Of a DNA stretch of 64,000 bases, positions 39,298 through 53,520 are shown piece after piece; within the stretch, counting starts at the first letter, position 1; each line of letters starts with the position of its first letter. Both the position numbers and the translations under genes were made by a program. Origin of the DNA: Enoplolaimus lenunculus (Eukaryota; Nematoda; Enoplea; Enoplida; Thoracostomopsidae). The stretch is taken from NCBI GenBank assembly GCA_030248215.1, contig JASANG010001529.1, positions 62,001 to 126,000 of the forward strand. Direction: 5' to 3'. The notes beneath the pieces were generated by a model. It searched no databases. It saw only the letters and a list, made by a program, of their open reading frames with translations, and was not told the origin of the DNA.

Positions 39298-42200
39298 TCA
39301 AACCAACGTAAACCCTTTATTATGTTCAATTGAACTCAACAATTTATCTCTCAGCTTTGCTCGAGTTTTATATTTTGGCAAGTCTAGCAAATTGAAGCAA
39401 GTGTGCGCAACCGGATAATAATCATCGCTTCCAGAAGTCGGTTGAATGGTTAACTGAAATCGAAAACAAACGCCTTACTACCGCTTAACATTGTTTTTGG
39501 GTGAAATAGTGGTTTTAAAAAATTTAACCAACTTCAACTCCAGCTTAAAATTTTCAAAAACCAACTTATTAAGTATTCAATGGTGTAAACGTTAGAAAAA
39601 CAATAAACTGTGTTTGTGACATAATTATGACGTAGCTGGGTTGTAGAGGCATGTCAACAATCGACCGATGATAAGTTAATTTGGAACATAAACCAGGAAA
39701 CAGTCTTAAAGTCTCAAGATCCAAACTTAGTGAAATAACAATGTTGAATCAATTACCTCATTTAAAAAGTTAAGTTTGAGTTTAAAATGAGTACATTTTT
39801 CAAGAGCTGCTAATCATAGAGCATGCTAAAAGACTTCCAGAAAACGTTTGGATTAAACCGATACTACAAGAGCAAAACTTCGACTTAACTTAATATCGGA
39901 TCTACGTCCTTGTTGCAGCGTGTTCTATTGCATAAACTACGGTGTGAAACTACACCTTGCTTGCTGCAATGCTTACTTTAATCTTTTTCATCCCTAACAA
40001 CGGCACACGGTCGGTTCCAGTGAGAAATATCAGAAATTTTTTCTTTTGAACCAAATTAAGTTCACGAAATACTTCCCAGAACAGAATGATTGTTTCGTGC
40101 CGACGCCAGTATTCGCCTTTGTACTCCGTATTCTGAAACATAAATATGTAGGCAAAAATCAATGTTAAGTTTCATTTGACCGTTGTAAATACTTAAATCC
40201 CAGGACATTATCAAATGCCAAAATCAATTAGCGCCACACACCCCAAATATGAACCATATGTACCTCTGGCTAATATGCTATATCAATCAGTGAGAAGTGA
40301 ATACTAAGCCATCGTACCCTTTCAAATTCGTCCCAATCGTAATGTTCATTCCCAACAGTCATTTCCATAAGCTCTTGAGGTTGAAAAAAGTTCAAAATCC
40401 GTGACGTGACAACGCGATGAAAACCGTCTGCGAAAGCATCAAATTGACTTCGAATCGCGTCGTCCAGCGCGTATTTGACGTATAAATCCTGAAAAGCCTA
40501 TCTGGTTTCATGGTTCTCCCTACATTGTTCGAAACAACTTTTTCTCCCATCTAAAAACGGTGCCACAAAATTTGCCCTAGTTTAGGGCTAAAACGAATAT
40601 TTTCAAATTTCAAGATATGTAACTTGATAGTTTAGTGTGTTGTTTGTGTGTTAATTTGCATTGTGTGCGTTTGTATTGTGTTTGTGTATGTGTTGTGAGT
40701 GGCTAAATTTGAGGAGGTTTACGACAGCCCAGGGCCACCACGAATTTCGATGAAGGGGCTGACACGTGATAGCCCTGAGCTATAGCATATTTTGTGGCAC
40801 CGTTGACAAAATTATTGTAAACGGTGCATAATATGCTTTTGTTAGTAATGCTGTGATAAAACAAGCATAGTGACACGTGATAGTAAAAAGTTCTGTAATT
40901 AACAACTTGTGTGTATCCTAATGTAATATCTAGATCCTTTTTCAAAACGACTTCCAACTTTAAGGTACGTCGGCATATTTTTATTTCTGCTTACACTCAT
41001 GATTTATTTTTAAATCCTGTTTAACATAATACCTCGCTGTAGCGGTTTCCTGTTGTAATCCCATAACGTTCCACAAAACCTTTTATTATAACCAAATTCA
41101 AACTTATTATTATTATATTATTATTATTTTTTCATTATTATTATTATTATTATTACAAATTGAGCTTCCAATTCAACATTACCACATATTCCTGACGATT
41201 ATCTTTGGTAACCGATAAATCTCTACCTCCGTCTTTTAAATCTACTGTTTGCGTTGCGCCAAATGAAGACATGCTTATCTAAAAATAAATGACGCTAGGG
41301 TGCGACCGGATACGGGATATTAGCGGTTGTGGCACTGACTACCATAAAGCTGTTTTGACAAGTGGACATATTTAACACGTTGCTGCGATTATCTTTCAAA
41401 GAACGTGAAAAGTTAAGTTTTCACTCACTGAAATACATTTAAAATTCAAGCGGACGATTAATTTTAATTCTGAACACATATATACTTTTGAACAACTCAA
41501 TTACTTTTAATAGTGCTCATATTTACCTGCTATATTTGATTCCGGTAAAAAATTCAAAATCCGGCTCTGCTTCTGGCATCCGGTAAGTTAACAACCGGTC
41601 GCACCCTGGCTGACATATTTAGTATACACAGCCATAGTGGTATAGGCGCTGTGAATACTTACAAAATTTCCAATAAACAAAAAATATCTAACTGTTTCCG
41701 TCTAAGCCCACTGTTCACGGCGACGACAAAAGCCGCTACCAACTATTCCGCAAGACTAGTGTGCTTAAAACAAACAATTATGTTTGCTGAGATGCCAATC
41801 TAACTACAAAGACTGCGGTTAGATAATTAGACACTCGGTGAACTGTAAAACGCACGACTTGAGACAATCAGTCAACTATTTTCCAACCTGAAAATTCAAA
41901 CAAAACGTATCCTCGAAATCGTCATCTTCATATTCTAACAGCTGTTCAAGCGATCTGAAGCAAAACATTCGACAAAAGACAATTTTAAAAAATTTGAGAA
42001 ATTCAATCAAAATTTAACGACTTGAGCCTTATTTAAATACACTAAAGAAAATTTAAAAAAAATAACCATTTCAAGTAATTTAAGACAGTGACCACTCAGC
42101 AAACTTACCTCGCCTCTACTGGTGACAGCTCACGCATATCATCAAATCCAACCGGTTGCTTTAAAATCTTCTTGTACAACGCTTGCGGAAATGGCAAATT

Positions 42201-45200
42201 AACCAAAACAGCATTGTATATGGCAAGTCCAAACAACATTCCGACCAACTGATACATTGATGCCTACAACAAAAATTTCTTACTAAAAGCGCAAAAATTA
42301 TTAAATGCAGTTAAACTGACACAGTTAAATTTAAATAGATTAGAAAATGTTGTATATTCTCACAAAAAATGTTTTTAGTTTTTAACAAAAAATATAAATA
42401 ATGTGAATCGTTAGTATCAAAGATTTACGAACGGCAAAAACGATTATCCTTGTCCCGGTCCCGTGGCTTAAAACTGCTCACATCTTCAAAGCTTTGAGGC
42501 GAAAACCAAATGAGTCGACTTTCTTCGTACTCTCTGAACATTCCATACTTCATATCTAGCAATTCTTGGAATAATAGCATGAAAAATTCTTTTTTCACAC
42601 CACCAGCATCGTCTGCTTCTTCGCCGTGAAACTTTACCTGCAACATTCTTTTATTAAGCAACAGGCAATCTCATTTTATTAAAATACATTAACACACTGT
42701 TAAATATCTTAACATTCTTAAATGTTTTTCACCAAAATATCAATAAATTAGTCTTCAAATCATCGGAAGTACGCCCAAAGCACATATTGTAAGCCCCCCT
42801 CCCCAACTTCATATGATATCAATACGTATGTATGTATATTAGTGATTTTGTAACAGCAACGTTAATCTAATTTTCCTAGCCAATCGTGAATTTTTTTGTC
42901 GCTGTCAGTTTGTCACTCCTTTCCGACTTCCACAACATATTCCCTTCCTGAACCTAATTAGCTCTAGTTACGCCGTACAATCCAACCCCTTCAATTTGGT
43001 ACGGATTTTGATGTTTTTGTTTGAAAGCTTATTATCCCGGAGTGTTAATCTCGCATTGGGTTTTAACGCTAATCATTTATTAGCCACAGGCTAATTTCAA
43101 TACGGTTATGCCTAAATTAGAACTTTTACATTATTTCACTAATTATTAGGGTTAGATGGCGAAATCATTTAAGTACTAAAGAATACATGTAGCAAATTTA
43201 ACCAATAATCTGCTAAAATACAAAAAGATTTGCAAAAAATTCTAATTTCTAACCCGTGATTTTTATCTCGGGAGCTTTCTAAAAAGTCGCAACTCATTAA
43301 GTCCCTCCGGGATGATAAAAGAGTCTCTCCAAAAAGACCCCCTTCGAGATTAGGCTAACGAACTGCTTGAAACAAATTTGAATGCCGGTTTAACATTGAT
43401 CGCAGGGGAAGCTCAGACCCTGGCCTCGAGATTGGGCTAGCAAAATGCCAGATGCAAACTTAAAAACAGAGTCAACATTGATCGTGTGGGCTCCTCCGAA
43501 CCCCCAGTCGAGATTAGGCTAGCTAAATCCCAAGTAAATTGGAATATAAACCGGTTCAACCTCGATACCAGGTGCACGTCCGAAGCACCACCATTCGAGA
43601 TTGGGCCAGCGCAATGCTGAATGCAAGTTTAAATACTGGTTTAACATTGAAACTGGAGGCACATCCGAAGTCCAAACGCGGGTTTAAGCTAGCGAACGCC
43701 ATGAAAATTTGAACGTCGGTTTAATATTTATTCTGGTGGCACCTTGAATCCACACTCGAGATCGTACTACCTAAATGCCAGATGCAAATTTGAATATCTC
43801 GTAAATATTATGCCATGACAGAATCAATAAAACAAAAAAAGAAACTACATAATTGCAACTCCAAAAAGCTACTTTAATACCTTCATAGGTTTTTTCAAAT
43901 CAATTTGCCTCATGGAATGCAACTCATTGACAGTATCGTTCACAATATTGTCGCGCGAAACGTGAAGTATCAAAAACGGGCTGACTTGAGGTTGGATTGG
44001 AATAAACAGCGATTGAAAATTTTGACGATTAGCTTCGTCCACCATTAACTGAAAAATACTTAAAAATAAAATGAAAAACTCTATAAACAATTAAAATAAA
44101 CGACAAAAAATCAACACAGAAAAATATTCACAAAATTTTTTAATTTCATAACATATTATCAAAATATGATAACAACAATAAATTTTACCACAATAATTAC
44201 TCAAGACTAGTCTTTACAATTAAGCTTAGGGTTAGTTTTAGACTTATTTTTTACCTTAGGATTTTAGGAATAGGCTTAGGTTAACGTTACGCTGCTAATA
44301 GTAGTATGGGCTATATCTAATCCGGGCAACTTACCTTCTAAGAAAATCATTCCATAGCAAACCCATAGAATTGGAGATATTAATTCAGCAAAAAAATAAA
44401 AAAAACTATATTTTCGCGTAACAAAGCTACAAATGACCTGCATTTGAATAGCGGCATCGGTCTGCAGTAACATTGTTTTCACTGCTGCGTCAAAAACAAA
44501 CGGATAGTCACAAAACGAAAATCCAGACTCGTCCTGAAACAAACTAATAATAGGTTTACTTTGAAAAACAATAAACAGAACAAAAGTATGTTAAGTTCTC
44601 ACAATGACCAAGGCTCACAAAAAATTTTAATAAAAATTCGTTTTCAATCCTCAATGAAGACATATTTTCTGTTGCTGTCAGCACACTCCTTCAGAAACAA
44701 AATAAAAAATTTACCCGTCTCAGAATAAATTTTGCATATTCTTGACGAAAATCAACTTTTTCGGACAATTCGTGAATATAAAACAAATCAAATGGCACTT
44801 TGTGAGTGTTCTGATTCACCTAAAATAGCTAAATGAGATTACTCTGAAGTAAAATAAAAACACAAGATAAAGTCTATTCCTTCAAAATTGTTCAAAATAA
44901 AATTAAAAAATTTCATTCAGTCAATACTTAAAATTGCACTTCCATATCACAAAACAGTGCTTAGCTTAAGCAAATACTAAAACACTGCAATCTTAATCGA
45001 ACTGATATGATTTTTATTTGTAAAAATTCGGCTTCTATTTTGTCTAAACTCATATACTACAATCCACTTAATGGCTTAAAAGTTTAATATTCTAGCATCG
45101 ATTCTGTCAAACATTCTTTCACTTAACTTGCATATTATATTAGCATAAGCTGCCGTCAACAGGGCTCCCAGTAAATTCAAATCAATAAAGAACTTACCGA

Positions 45201-48200
45201 TTTTAGCATTGACATTACATTGAGACAGGCTCGAAACGTGTTTTCTCTTAATTGCAGCTGCAAATCAAAATATTTATTGTAGATTATAGGCCCAATAAGT
45301 TTTGCAATTAAATAATTAAGTATATTTTACCGATATTTTTAGAACTAGACCGCATACTCCAATTTCTACATGATGGTACATTCTAAAGCTACTAAGATTC
45401 AGTAAACAATAACTGATTAAGCAAATCAGCCATAACGAACTTTCGTACGAAACTTTCTTTAAATAAAAAATACATGAAAGAACAATAACCTTAAAAACAA
45501 GCAAAACCTCCCCTCAACTTACTTCAGACCGTGACAGCGTTTGGTTTGCTCGTTGGTTTTCAGCCTGTGTGTTAATAACATGTACGACAACTTCTTTGAA
45601 TATCTAAAATTATTAATCACAAGACTAGGCCTCGACTACACCTCGATATATTAGATGTATCAGCCATATTAGACACACACAACGGGTTAGGTTAAAATAC
45701 TAAAAACAAGTATTTGGAACTAAAATTAAATATAATACAGTAAACGCACACTCACTTTTAAGACACGATTGAAATGACGAATTTCTAGAGATGACCACCA
45801 TGTTTCTAAAATGTGTAAAATATACACATTGTGCAAGCATGGTTCACGGGTTTAGCCATTAGTGTATGTTTTCATTGGTTTGGGCACTTTCAAATAACTT
45901 CCATGGCTGATAGCGCGTTTAATTTCAAAATTTACCACTTATAACGCGGAAACTTAAAAAGCACACTCAAAATATGTTTAAAGAAACTAACACGTCAATA
46001 ACTAATTACAAATTCAAAATTCATATAATGCAGGCGTGAAAAGCCAAAAAATTTACATACGCTGAAAAATATACCATAAAACAAATGATAGACTTACCAA
46101 GCACTTGTTTCGCAATTTTACCTAACGATACAATTGCGCTTGCAAACGGCGTATGCAAATTCGCATATCGGGACGGGTCATTGAAAATGTGAAGCCAAGG
46201 TAAAATCAAATACAGTCGAAGCGTTTCAATATCAGGCGGTTGTGGTGAGAGCTCAGGGAGAAGGCAATACTGTATTGATTCCAAAATCTAAACAAAATAC
46301 AAAAACATAATTTCTTAAAAAAACTACAAAAAACGGTGTTCTCTTTGGTCACAAACATTAGGGGGAACCAGGGTGCAACCGCATATCCAACTTCGGCAAA
46401 AAATCGACATCCGGCTACTGTATTTAACTTGCCGGATATTTTTTTAAAAACTTCACAAAATTTACACCATCTTTAGTATTTATGCAAACTACCGTCAAAC
46501 TAATTGACCTATTTTTACATAATTTTTCTTTCACACATGTAACTTAAATGTTTGCATGTGACCGTGTACATTCACCATCTTTATTGGGTTACAAATAACG
46601 CTGAAAAACTAGATATAGTTGACGAGTGTTATTCTAACAGGGTCGTAACAGAATATATCTCAACATATCTATATATTAAAGCTGAAACATCCCATATACG
46701 TATTTTAGGCAGCGTTCCAACAGATTTCTGTTTACATTGCCTATGCAACTTGAGACAGTATGCACTGAGAATAACTATTGTTTCGGATGTGTTTTATATA
46801 TCTGTAAAGCACTACAGCTTTCCAAACAGTAGTTTTTTTAATTTCGTCCGCTTAAATTTATTTGAGGACCCAAGCAACAATTTAACCTAAAATGGCTGAG
46901 CCTTAACTTAAGCGTAAAAATGGGTCTATAAATCTTAGTCTAAACCTAAGCAAAATTAATAGCGCTAATCATAGCCAGGAATGGGCGAATACCGGCCATG
47001 AAAGTCTCGGTCTCGGCCAACTTTTTATCATCATCGAAAAACATGAAATATAACATAGAATAGTATAATAGGATCGTTATTAAACTAAAAATGCATCGGC
47101 ATGAGATGTTAAACTTTGTCGCATTTCACAAAACACATTGGGTACCTTAAGCCACGGAAGGAAAATTTATAAGATATGTTCCGATATTGGAATGCAATCT
47201 AGTATTAGATTTTAATTCATTATCCGGCTCCGGTTCCGGCTAGGTCAGATTTTGGTATCCGGTCAAACCGTGGGGGTAGACACAGCTCCAAATTGAAACA
47301 TTAATAAAAATAACGCGTTATGGTCTCTATCAATGAACATACACTCGAAACCTGTACTACTGTTACCATAATATCTTTATCAGAAGCGTAGTAAGGATTT
47401 TGGAAGTTGGGTTACGTTTTATAAAAATTTCCAAGAGGGAATTTTGTATTATTCACTATAAACGCTCCTAAAACCCTGAGCAATACTTTCAAAGTTACTT
47501 GTTTAATCCTTAAAACGCCCCTGTTTACGCCATGTATTATACGAAAACAAAGCGTTACCATAAATCAAACAAAACATACCGTAGTAGTTAGCGTATCGTT
47601 GCCGTTTTCGTCAAGCATCAAAAACGCCTTGCGCACATCATCCATTACGACGCCATGATTATGCCGTGACGCACCGTAATGCTCCAAGCCACTAAAACCA
47701 AAACTAAACTATATATAACTGTAATCCGTAAAATTACAAACCCATATCAGTCGTAGAAACTCAGATTTTAAGACGCAATAGTTAACAGCACAATGACTGT
47801 TACGTTTCCAATTAACAATAAACATTTCCAAAATTTAAGCGGTTTGCGTTAACTTTCATAAAAACAAAACACAACCAAAATTAGCATGTGTATATTGAAA
47901 TTATTCAATTTAATGTGTGAAGAAATAATATAGTCGACTTACGGCTTTAAAAAAGAACAGTTGACACACGCAGGGCTTGCGAATATATGTGATAAATCTC
48001 TGCAAAACAAACAATAAACATAACACAGATAATATATAACTACTCGACAAATCAAATTACAGCTCAGAAACAATAATGACGTGATGCATCTCAAAAAAAG
48101 ACTTCGACATCAGTTAAACTAAATACAGTTAGCGTTATATATGCCAATCTATTGCCAGCTGAGATTTTTCGCAGATCGCGTCAAACGTTTTTCTACAAAT

Positions 48201-51200
48201 ACCCGAAATATCATCTTTCATGCAAGTAGCCTAAATTGCAGAACTGTACTCTGAAACCGAGAACACGCCAAACTATTCTGCGCAAATTGCTCAACCAAAT
48301 TTAATTCGAACTTTCTACTCAGAAATAAAAATACAATCATTTTTGCTACACGACAACAATCATCTAGGCTTACAAATTTAAAATTTCAAAAAGTTAGCAG
48401 CCCAAAAAATTTGAAAATTTGAAACATAAAAGTTCCTGTCTGGGATAGCGGGTCAAGTTGTTACTTTAGCGTTCGATCATTCGGTCCAGACATTAAATCA
48501 CGCAGACGTTCGTACGTGAGGTATTGAATGGAATCAGGCATTGATTGCATCGAAATACGTGGATCTGGGCTCTGAAACAAATTCCCTACAGTTCAAGATT
48601 CCACTTGGTACTAACCATTGCGACAAATGGGCGTAGCCAGGATTTTGGAAAAAGGGTTACGTTCCATAGAAATTTCGAAAGGCGTTTGTTGTGTTGCAAA
48701 TTCGAACTGAATTAAAAACCTCTGTATAAAAATCCCAAAGGAGGGTTTGGCCCCTGATCACGATTGGCTATGCCCTTGTTATGATAGGTGTAACCCAAAA
48801 CAATACGTATTACTTCTCCACGGAGAAGACCTTAACGTGTTTGAACGATCGTCGCTAGCAAACCCATTCGAATATCCAGGTTAATCACAAGTCTATATAT
48901 ACTAACCACCCTCCACACTCCATGAATTTTCCTGCTTACCGGATCCCTAGACCTGTCACCAATCTGTGCTCGAATGAACGTATGGTCGCCTCCAGCATAA
49001 ATACCAGTGACAATGTAATTATTGAGCTGTGATGCGGCGTCTTCAAACAGACGCATTCGTGTCGGCAACAGTCGAATCTCAGGACTTCCAAGACCAAGTT
49101 GACCTCGGTCGCCAAGGCCAAACGCATAAACACGCTGGCCGACCCTAACAACCGTATGACATCTGCAAAATTGCAATATAGAATATCACAACTCAGCACT
49201 ACATCCATACATCCTTGATCCCCTCTACTTACTTACCACTGGGACCCGATTCTAAAACTATATTGGTATTCTTTGGTGACCATTGAATCCTACTGCAGCC
49301 ATTATCCAAGTGACATAAAACAATGCTCTAATTAAAGTCTTGAGGTGTAGTCTACAATCTTTCGGAATTTCACTGTTAGCAATCTAACCGTTTAGATATT
49401 CAACTGCATCTAGACAATTATACAAACGCAAATAACATAAAATGGTGACAAAATTTTTTAAATGATATACACAAAAACTATAGAAAAAACAGAATGCAAC
49501 GGGCTCATTAAATGACTTAGGTAACAACACAATGTGGTTTTACTTGCCACTAAGAAACTACAATCTTATGTAAAGCTACAACCCAGCGGCGTACCTTCCA
49601 CAAGCTACCCGCGTCACTTTTGATCCCATCAGCTCAAGCACCTGCCGTGGCAATTCTTCGTTTCGTTTGTCGTTATGTCCCAATTGCCCGTAAGTACCCG
49701 AACCAAAAGTAAATAACCGACCGTCCTGAAATCGAAACAAAGTATGTTCTCGTCTACCAATTTCTACTCGCTAGAGACATCAATTTTAACTTCATTTATT
49801 TTTATCTCACACACTTTTAAACAAATCTACAGATAATTAAAATTAAACTTACATGGGTTAATGCTGCGGTATGCATATCTCCACAAGCAATGAAAGCAGT
49901 CTGTTGATAACGTAACTGTTTTAAATGAAATGGGTGTACACGATCTAAAACCAACAATAATAATTATGCGTGTTCCCATCCCGGATGTATATATACGCGA
50001 ACGGGGCGCCCTGGCTTATATTCATAACAGTTAATTTTGAAAACGATTCTGCTGTTAAACTACTACAACAGTTGTCCCGTGAAACCTTATATTAACATGG
50101 TATAGTGCCGACGTCATGTCAAAAAAATATTTTTTGTACACCAAAAATTAAAATGATCACCAAAAATAAATTTAATCAAAATTTGATCACTAAGTAAAAC
50201 GCATTCCGGTAAAACGTTTACCGAAACTGAAAGAAGCAAAATGCCGGAACCAGAACTCCGCTTGCATCCTGATATATTTACTTTTTCGCCTAAACAGTTA
50301 ACAATTAGGTGTAGTTTAACAGGGTTTTACGTATTTATGTAATTTTTTTCCAGAAATTGACCCGCAATTTTGATCAGCCATTAGTAAAAATGATCTTTAT
50401 TATTTAAAAATAACCAAAACTTCATTAAATCGCCAAATAAAAAATACCTGTCTTGTTTACATAAGCACTGCTCAGATAGTGCTCTAACCCAATGATACCG
50501 ACCTCATTACATTTTAGTAGTAAAACTTCAATCATTACCATTCCATCCTCGTTAGTCACGCAATTCCACCGGTTAACAAACATACCAACACAATCCCCAG
50601 CTCCCAGTTGACCGTGCGTATTTCGACCCCACGCAAATATGGCACCGGACATCGACAGCGCCAGTGAATGTCCTTCTCCGGCAACAATCAGCCGAAACGG
50701 AATGCCAGTCAAACTTCTAATTGCTTGTGGCCGCGGTTCGTTATTTCGGTGCCCAAGACCTAGCTGACCATCCGCATTCAGTCCCCAAGAATAGACTACT
50801 CCATCTAAAACATGAGTACACTGGACACATTGCGACACCATTTATTAATAGTACCCCTTGAAGACACACATTCATAAGCCATATCTGAATCCACATAGCC
50901 CAAAATTATTAAATGAATCTTTTGACTCTGAAGTTAAAAATTCGACGACTGATCACAGCCATACTGGGACAAAATGAACTAAATTATATATCTTCTAGCC
51001 CAATGTAGACTTGGAATTACACGTTTGGCTGCTTTTTGATTGCTGAAAGTAGACACCGAACAAAAATAAAAAACCTGCACTGTTTTGCAACTTCTGGAAA
51101 GCAGCTGGAATATGTAAACATTATGAAATGATATGCGATTGAATTCCTACAAAACCGCTGCTTGGCATAATGACATTTGGTATAACCGTAAATTAAAATA

Positions 51201-52803
51201 TTGCGTTAGTACCTGCAGATAGTGCCATTGTATGGAAACCGCCACAAGCAACATCCGAAAATGTTATGCTGACCATATCAATATTTCTAAAAAATCATCA
51301 TAAGCTCTACGTACATATCCTGTATAGATATAAAAATAACGAAATGATTAGAACCGCAACAACTTCAGGTGCGATTTATATACAAACATCCGTATAATGT
51401 CGCAGCTGCCCCATGATTTTCATTAAGAAACCTTCAACAAGATTGGTAAAAAACTACTTTTTAAATCCAAAAGCAAAACCATCTCATTTAATTTTATACC
51501 TGGGTTCTGAATTATAATCACTTGTAACATCTTTGGTTGTCAGCCCAAGTTGTCCGTACGAGTTACTACCCCACGTATACAGAGAACCGCTTTCAGTTAA
51601 CGCAACGCTGTGCGTCACTCCAACAGCGACCTTACGAATTATCAATTCTTGAATAACCGGAGATACCAAAGCTAAAATACCGCAATATATAACACTGATA
51701 TCCACTGTATCTTTTTCAAAATCGAACCCGAATCCATCCTGCGTCCGGGCGAATTTTTTTGATTACATTTAGCGTATATCATATGTTGTGCACCTATAGT
51801 TATATCTGGGTAGCATATTATACGTATGAAGTGCGGACCGTGTCAAATAAAATATACGTATATACTAGGATCGTTGTATTTTTTGGTTATTTCCAGTTGT
51901 TTGTGTTTATATGGGCAAAAATTTTATGTTAGCCTGCTCAGTATTGTGAGTCCAGACTCACGCAGGGATTTTGTTGATGTCAACGTATTTGCAATAATTT
52001 TACATTGTTACTTTAAAAAGTACATATATACAAAACGAACGATTGTATCAACAATACCATAAAAATAAAACATACGCGACGTCCATTATCAATTTGTAGA
52101 ATAACAGACGTACTGTGCCAGCTTTTTACTTACTCGGTTGTGTTCTTTGCCCCTCGTGACCAAGCTGACCGTGATCATTATTCCCGCACGAAAGCACAGA
52201 TCCGTTTTCAGTTAGAAACAACGTATGTCGTGCTCCGCACGCAATTTGCTTAACATGTGTGAGTGTATCGCAATTATTCTGTGTCTTCAGTTGGTTTCTT
52301 GAGTTCCCGTCACCGAATGTGCGAAGTGTTAAGCTGGAGGAAATTCCAGAGCTTTCTGCTTTCGAACTGGAATCGGACGTATCATTGTTGTTTAAGCAAC
52401 TCGCATAACTTGAGCCGACATCGGTCTCAAGCTGCGAAGGTTCTTTGCTGGCACTATCGGACTCCACTTCGACTGGGGAAACACCAAGCGAATGACGCTT
52501 TGATTTGGCACGCTTTGAAGGCGGCCCAGGACAAACTTCTGTGATTTTACGAGGTAACAGTATCTGAAACAAAACATAATCGCAAACCGCTGAATCGGGA
52601 TTTCGACATACAACTAAAACATTTATTAGACAACGATAACGTGAAGTTATTACTACAGCAATGCCTCTATTCCATATTCCTACTGAACGGAAAGCACTAC
52701 CTTCCATTTTTGCCATAAACAAACTATAAGCCCTAACCTGTTCTTCTTCGACTGAACCAATACCAAGTTGACCTTCAGCACAGTAGCCACAAGCAAAAAT
52801 CAT
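39298..52803 (-). CDS. HERC4: HERC4, RCC1-like and HECT domain E3 ubiquitin ligase, 25 exons
   Basis: HECT-type ubiquitin ligase. Exons in 5'-3' order on the minus strand: 52738-52803, 52134-52563, 51500-51671, 51213-51286, 50586-50804, 49853-49944, 49595-49725, 48940-49162, 48465-48571, 47943-47999, 47580-47691, 46098-46287, 45756-45805, 45523-45603, 45198-45257, 44715-44819, 44438-44533, 43881-44048, 42482-42637, 42109-42263, 41888-41954, 41183-41278, 40318-40488, 39977-40132, 39298-39453. Phases agree throughout, giving 3390 nt (1129 aa). Residues 1 to about 400 hold RCC1 blades (MIFACGYCAEGQLGIG, LYTWGSNSYGQLGL, VVYSWGLNADGQLGLG, IFAWGRNTHGQLGAG, LFTFGSGTYGQLGH, VYAFGLGDRGQLGLG). The HECT domain fills about the last 330 residues and ends with PVAHTCFNLLDLPKY; C1097 is the predicted thioester cysteine. 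Human HERC4 is 1057 aa; most of the extra length is a Ser-rich, lysine-containing insertion at about residues 34-122 in exon 2. Confidence 0.93.
41096..41155. repeat. (ATT)n microsatellite in HERC4 intron 22
   Basis: Roughly 60 bases of imperfect ATT repeats. Confidence 0.85.
41294..41608. mobile_element. hAT MITE, CAGGGTGCA family, in HERC4 intron 21
   Basis: Left CTAGGGTGCGACCGGATAC, right AACCGGTCGCACCCTG, with TTCCGGT-type text inside. HERC4 exons 21 and 22 flank it. Confidence 0.65.
43270..43805 (-). repeat. ~82-bp degenerate tandem repeat in HERC4 intron 18
   Basis: cgagattgggctag-type motif recurs at about 43345, 43427, 43509, 43596, 43677 and 43757 (spacing 80-87), together with ggtttaacattgatc. 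About six and a half diverged copies. Confidence 0.8.
46369..47272. mobile_element. Long hAT-type element, CAGGGTGCA family, in HERC4 intron 11
   Basis: Left CAGGGTGCAACCGCATATCC; right text ccggctccggttccgg...tatccggtcaaaccgtg is a degraded opposite end. About 900 bp without a recognisable transposase; the open frame at 46552-46890 inside it does not resemble one. Confidence 0.45.
48629..48777. repeat. MITE family G in HERC4 intron 8
   Basis: tgggcgtagccaggattttgg at the left, ggctatgcccttg at the right. Confidence 0.55.
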
Positions 52804-53159
52804 TTCATTATCAGATCACGTGTAAGAAAAACAAATGCTGAGATTACAGTGGAGTACAGTACGTATGGAAAACTTAAAATTTTCTAACAACGTTTAATCA
52901 AACGGCTAAACATTCACTAAAATGCAAACTCAATAACTGGACATAAGTGTAACACATTACAACAATTTAGATTTAAGTTTATTCTTTGTAAATTCAACAG
53001 GCGAATTTTTTTATTTCAACTACCTTTTTTAATCACTCTATGCGAAAGCACTAACTATGTAATTTCCTGCCCAACGTAGTTGTTATCGTTAAGCACAATA
53101 AACATGTTTAAATAAATTATCTTTTATTAAGACAGTATGAGTTTCAAGAGCAGCAGACG

Positions 53160-53520
53160 TTTATATGTTTTTTATTTCCCAGGACTCTAGGACATTTTGG
53201 AGGTGCTAAAAATAGGATTATCCACCCTCAACGGACCAGGCAGTGATATCACCATTTCGGGCCGGATTGGAATCGAAAAGATTCGGGACAAGGCGTCGTT
53301 ATATGTCGAAAGCTATGCAAGCGAGAAGCCAACCACATGTTTCACGAAATCCCAGTGCCTTCTGCTCCATGGAGAGAGCGCAGTCTCATTGGCGGTCTCT
53401 CTTTCTACGCTCCTATCCCGTTGTCCACTGGTTTGCGTCTCAGCGCATTTTCGCTTTTTAGGCTTTTAGACATTTAGTTTTCAAATTATTCTCCGCCGAT
53501 GCTTTTTTCGGGCGAGGCTA
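53160..53520 (-). promoter_or_regulatory. Possible HERC4 promoter region
   Basis: Some 350-700 bp upstream of the HERC4 start the base composition becomes clearly more GC- and CpG-rich than its surroundings. On the minus strand there is an inverted CCAAT box (GCCAATGAG, near 53386-53395). No known repeat is visible here and it has no convincing reading frame. Assignment as a promoter or 5' exon is inference from position and composition. Confidence 0.3.

Noticed and set aside
39950-39976. Extension of HERC4 exon 24 to VSIAASKV before a gtgtag donor
   Set aside because: The gtaagc donor at the end of MKKIK gives the family-matching join KIK-LTIQ; the alternative adds residues found in no HERC4 I know.
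42425-42481. Read-through tail KPRDRDKDNRFCRS after the HERC4 HECT exon 19
   Set aside because: A gtgagc donor after FED and an acceptor before ASMYQLVGM give the correct phase and the expected five-residue spacing.
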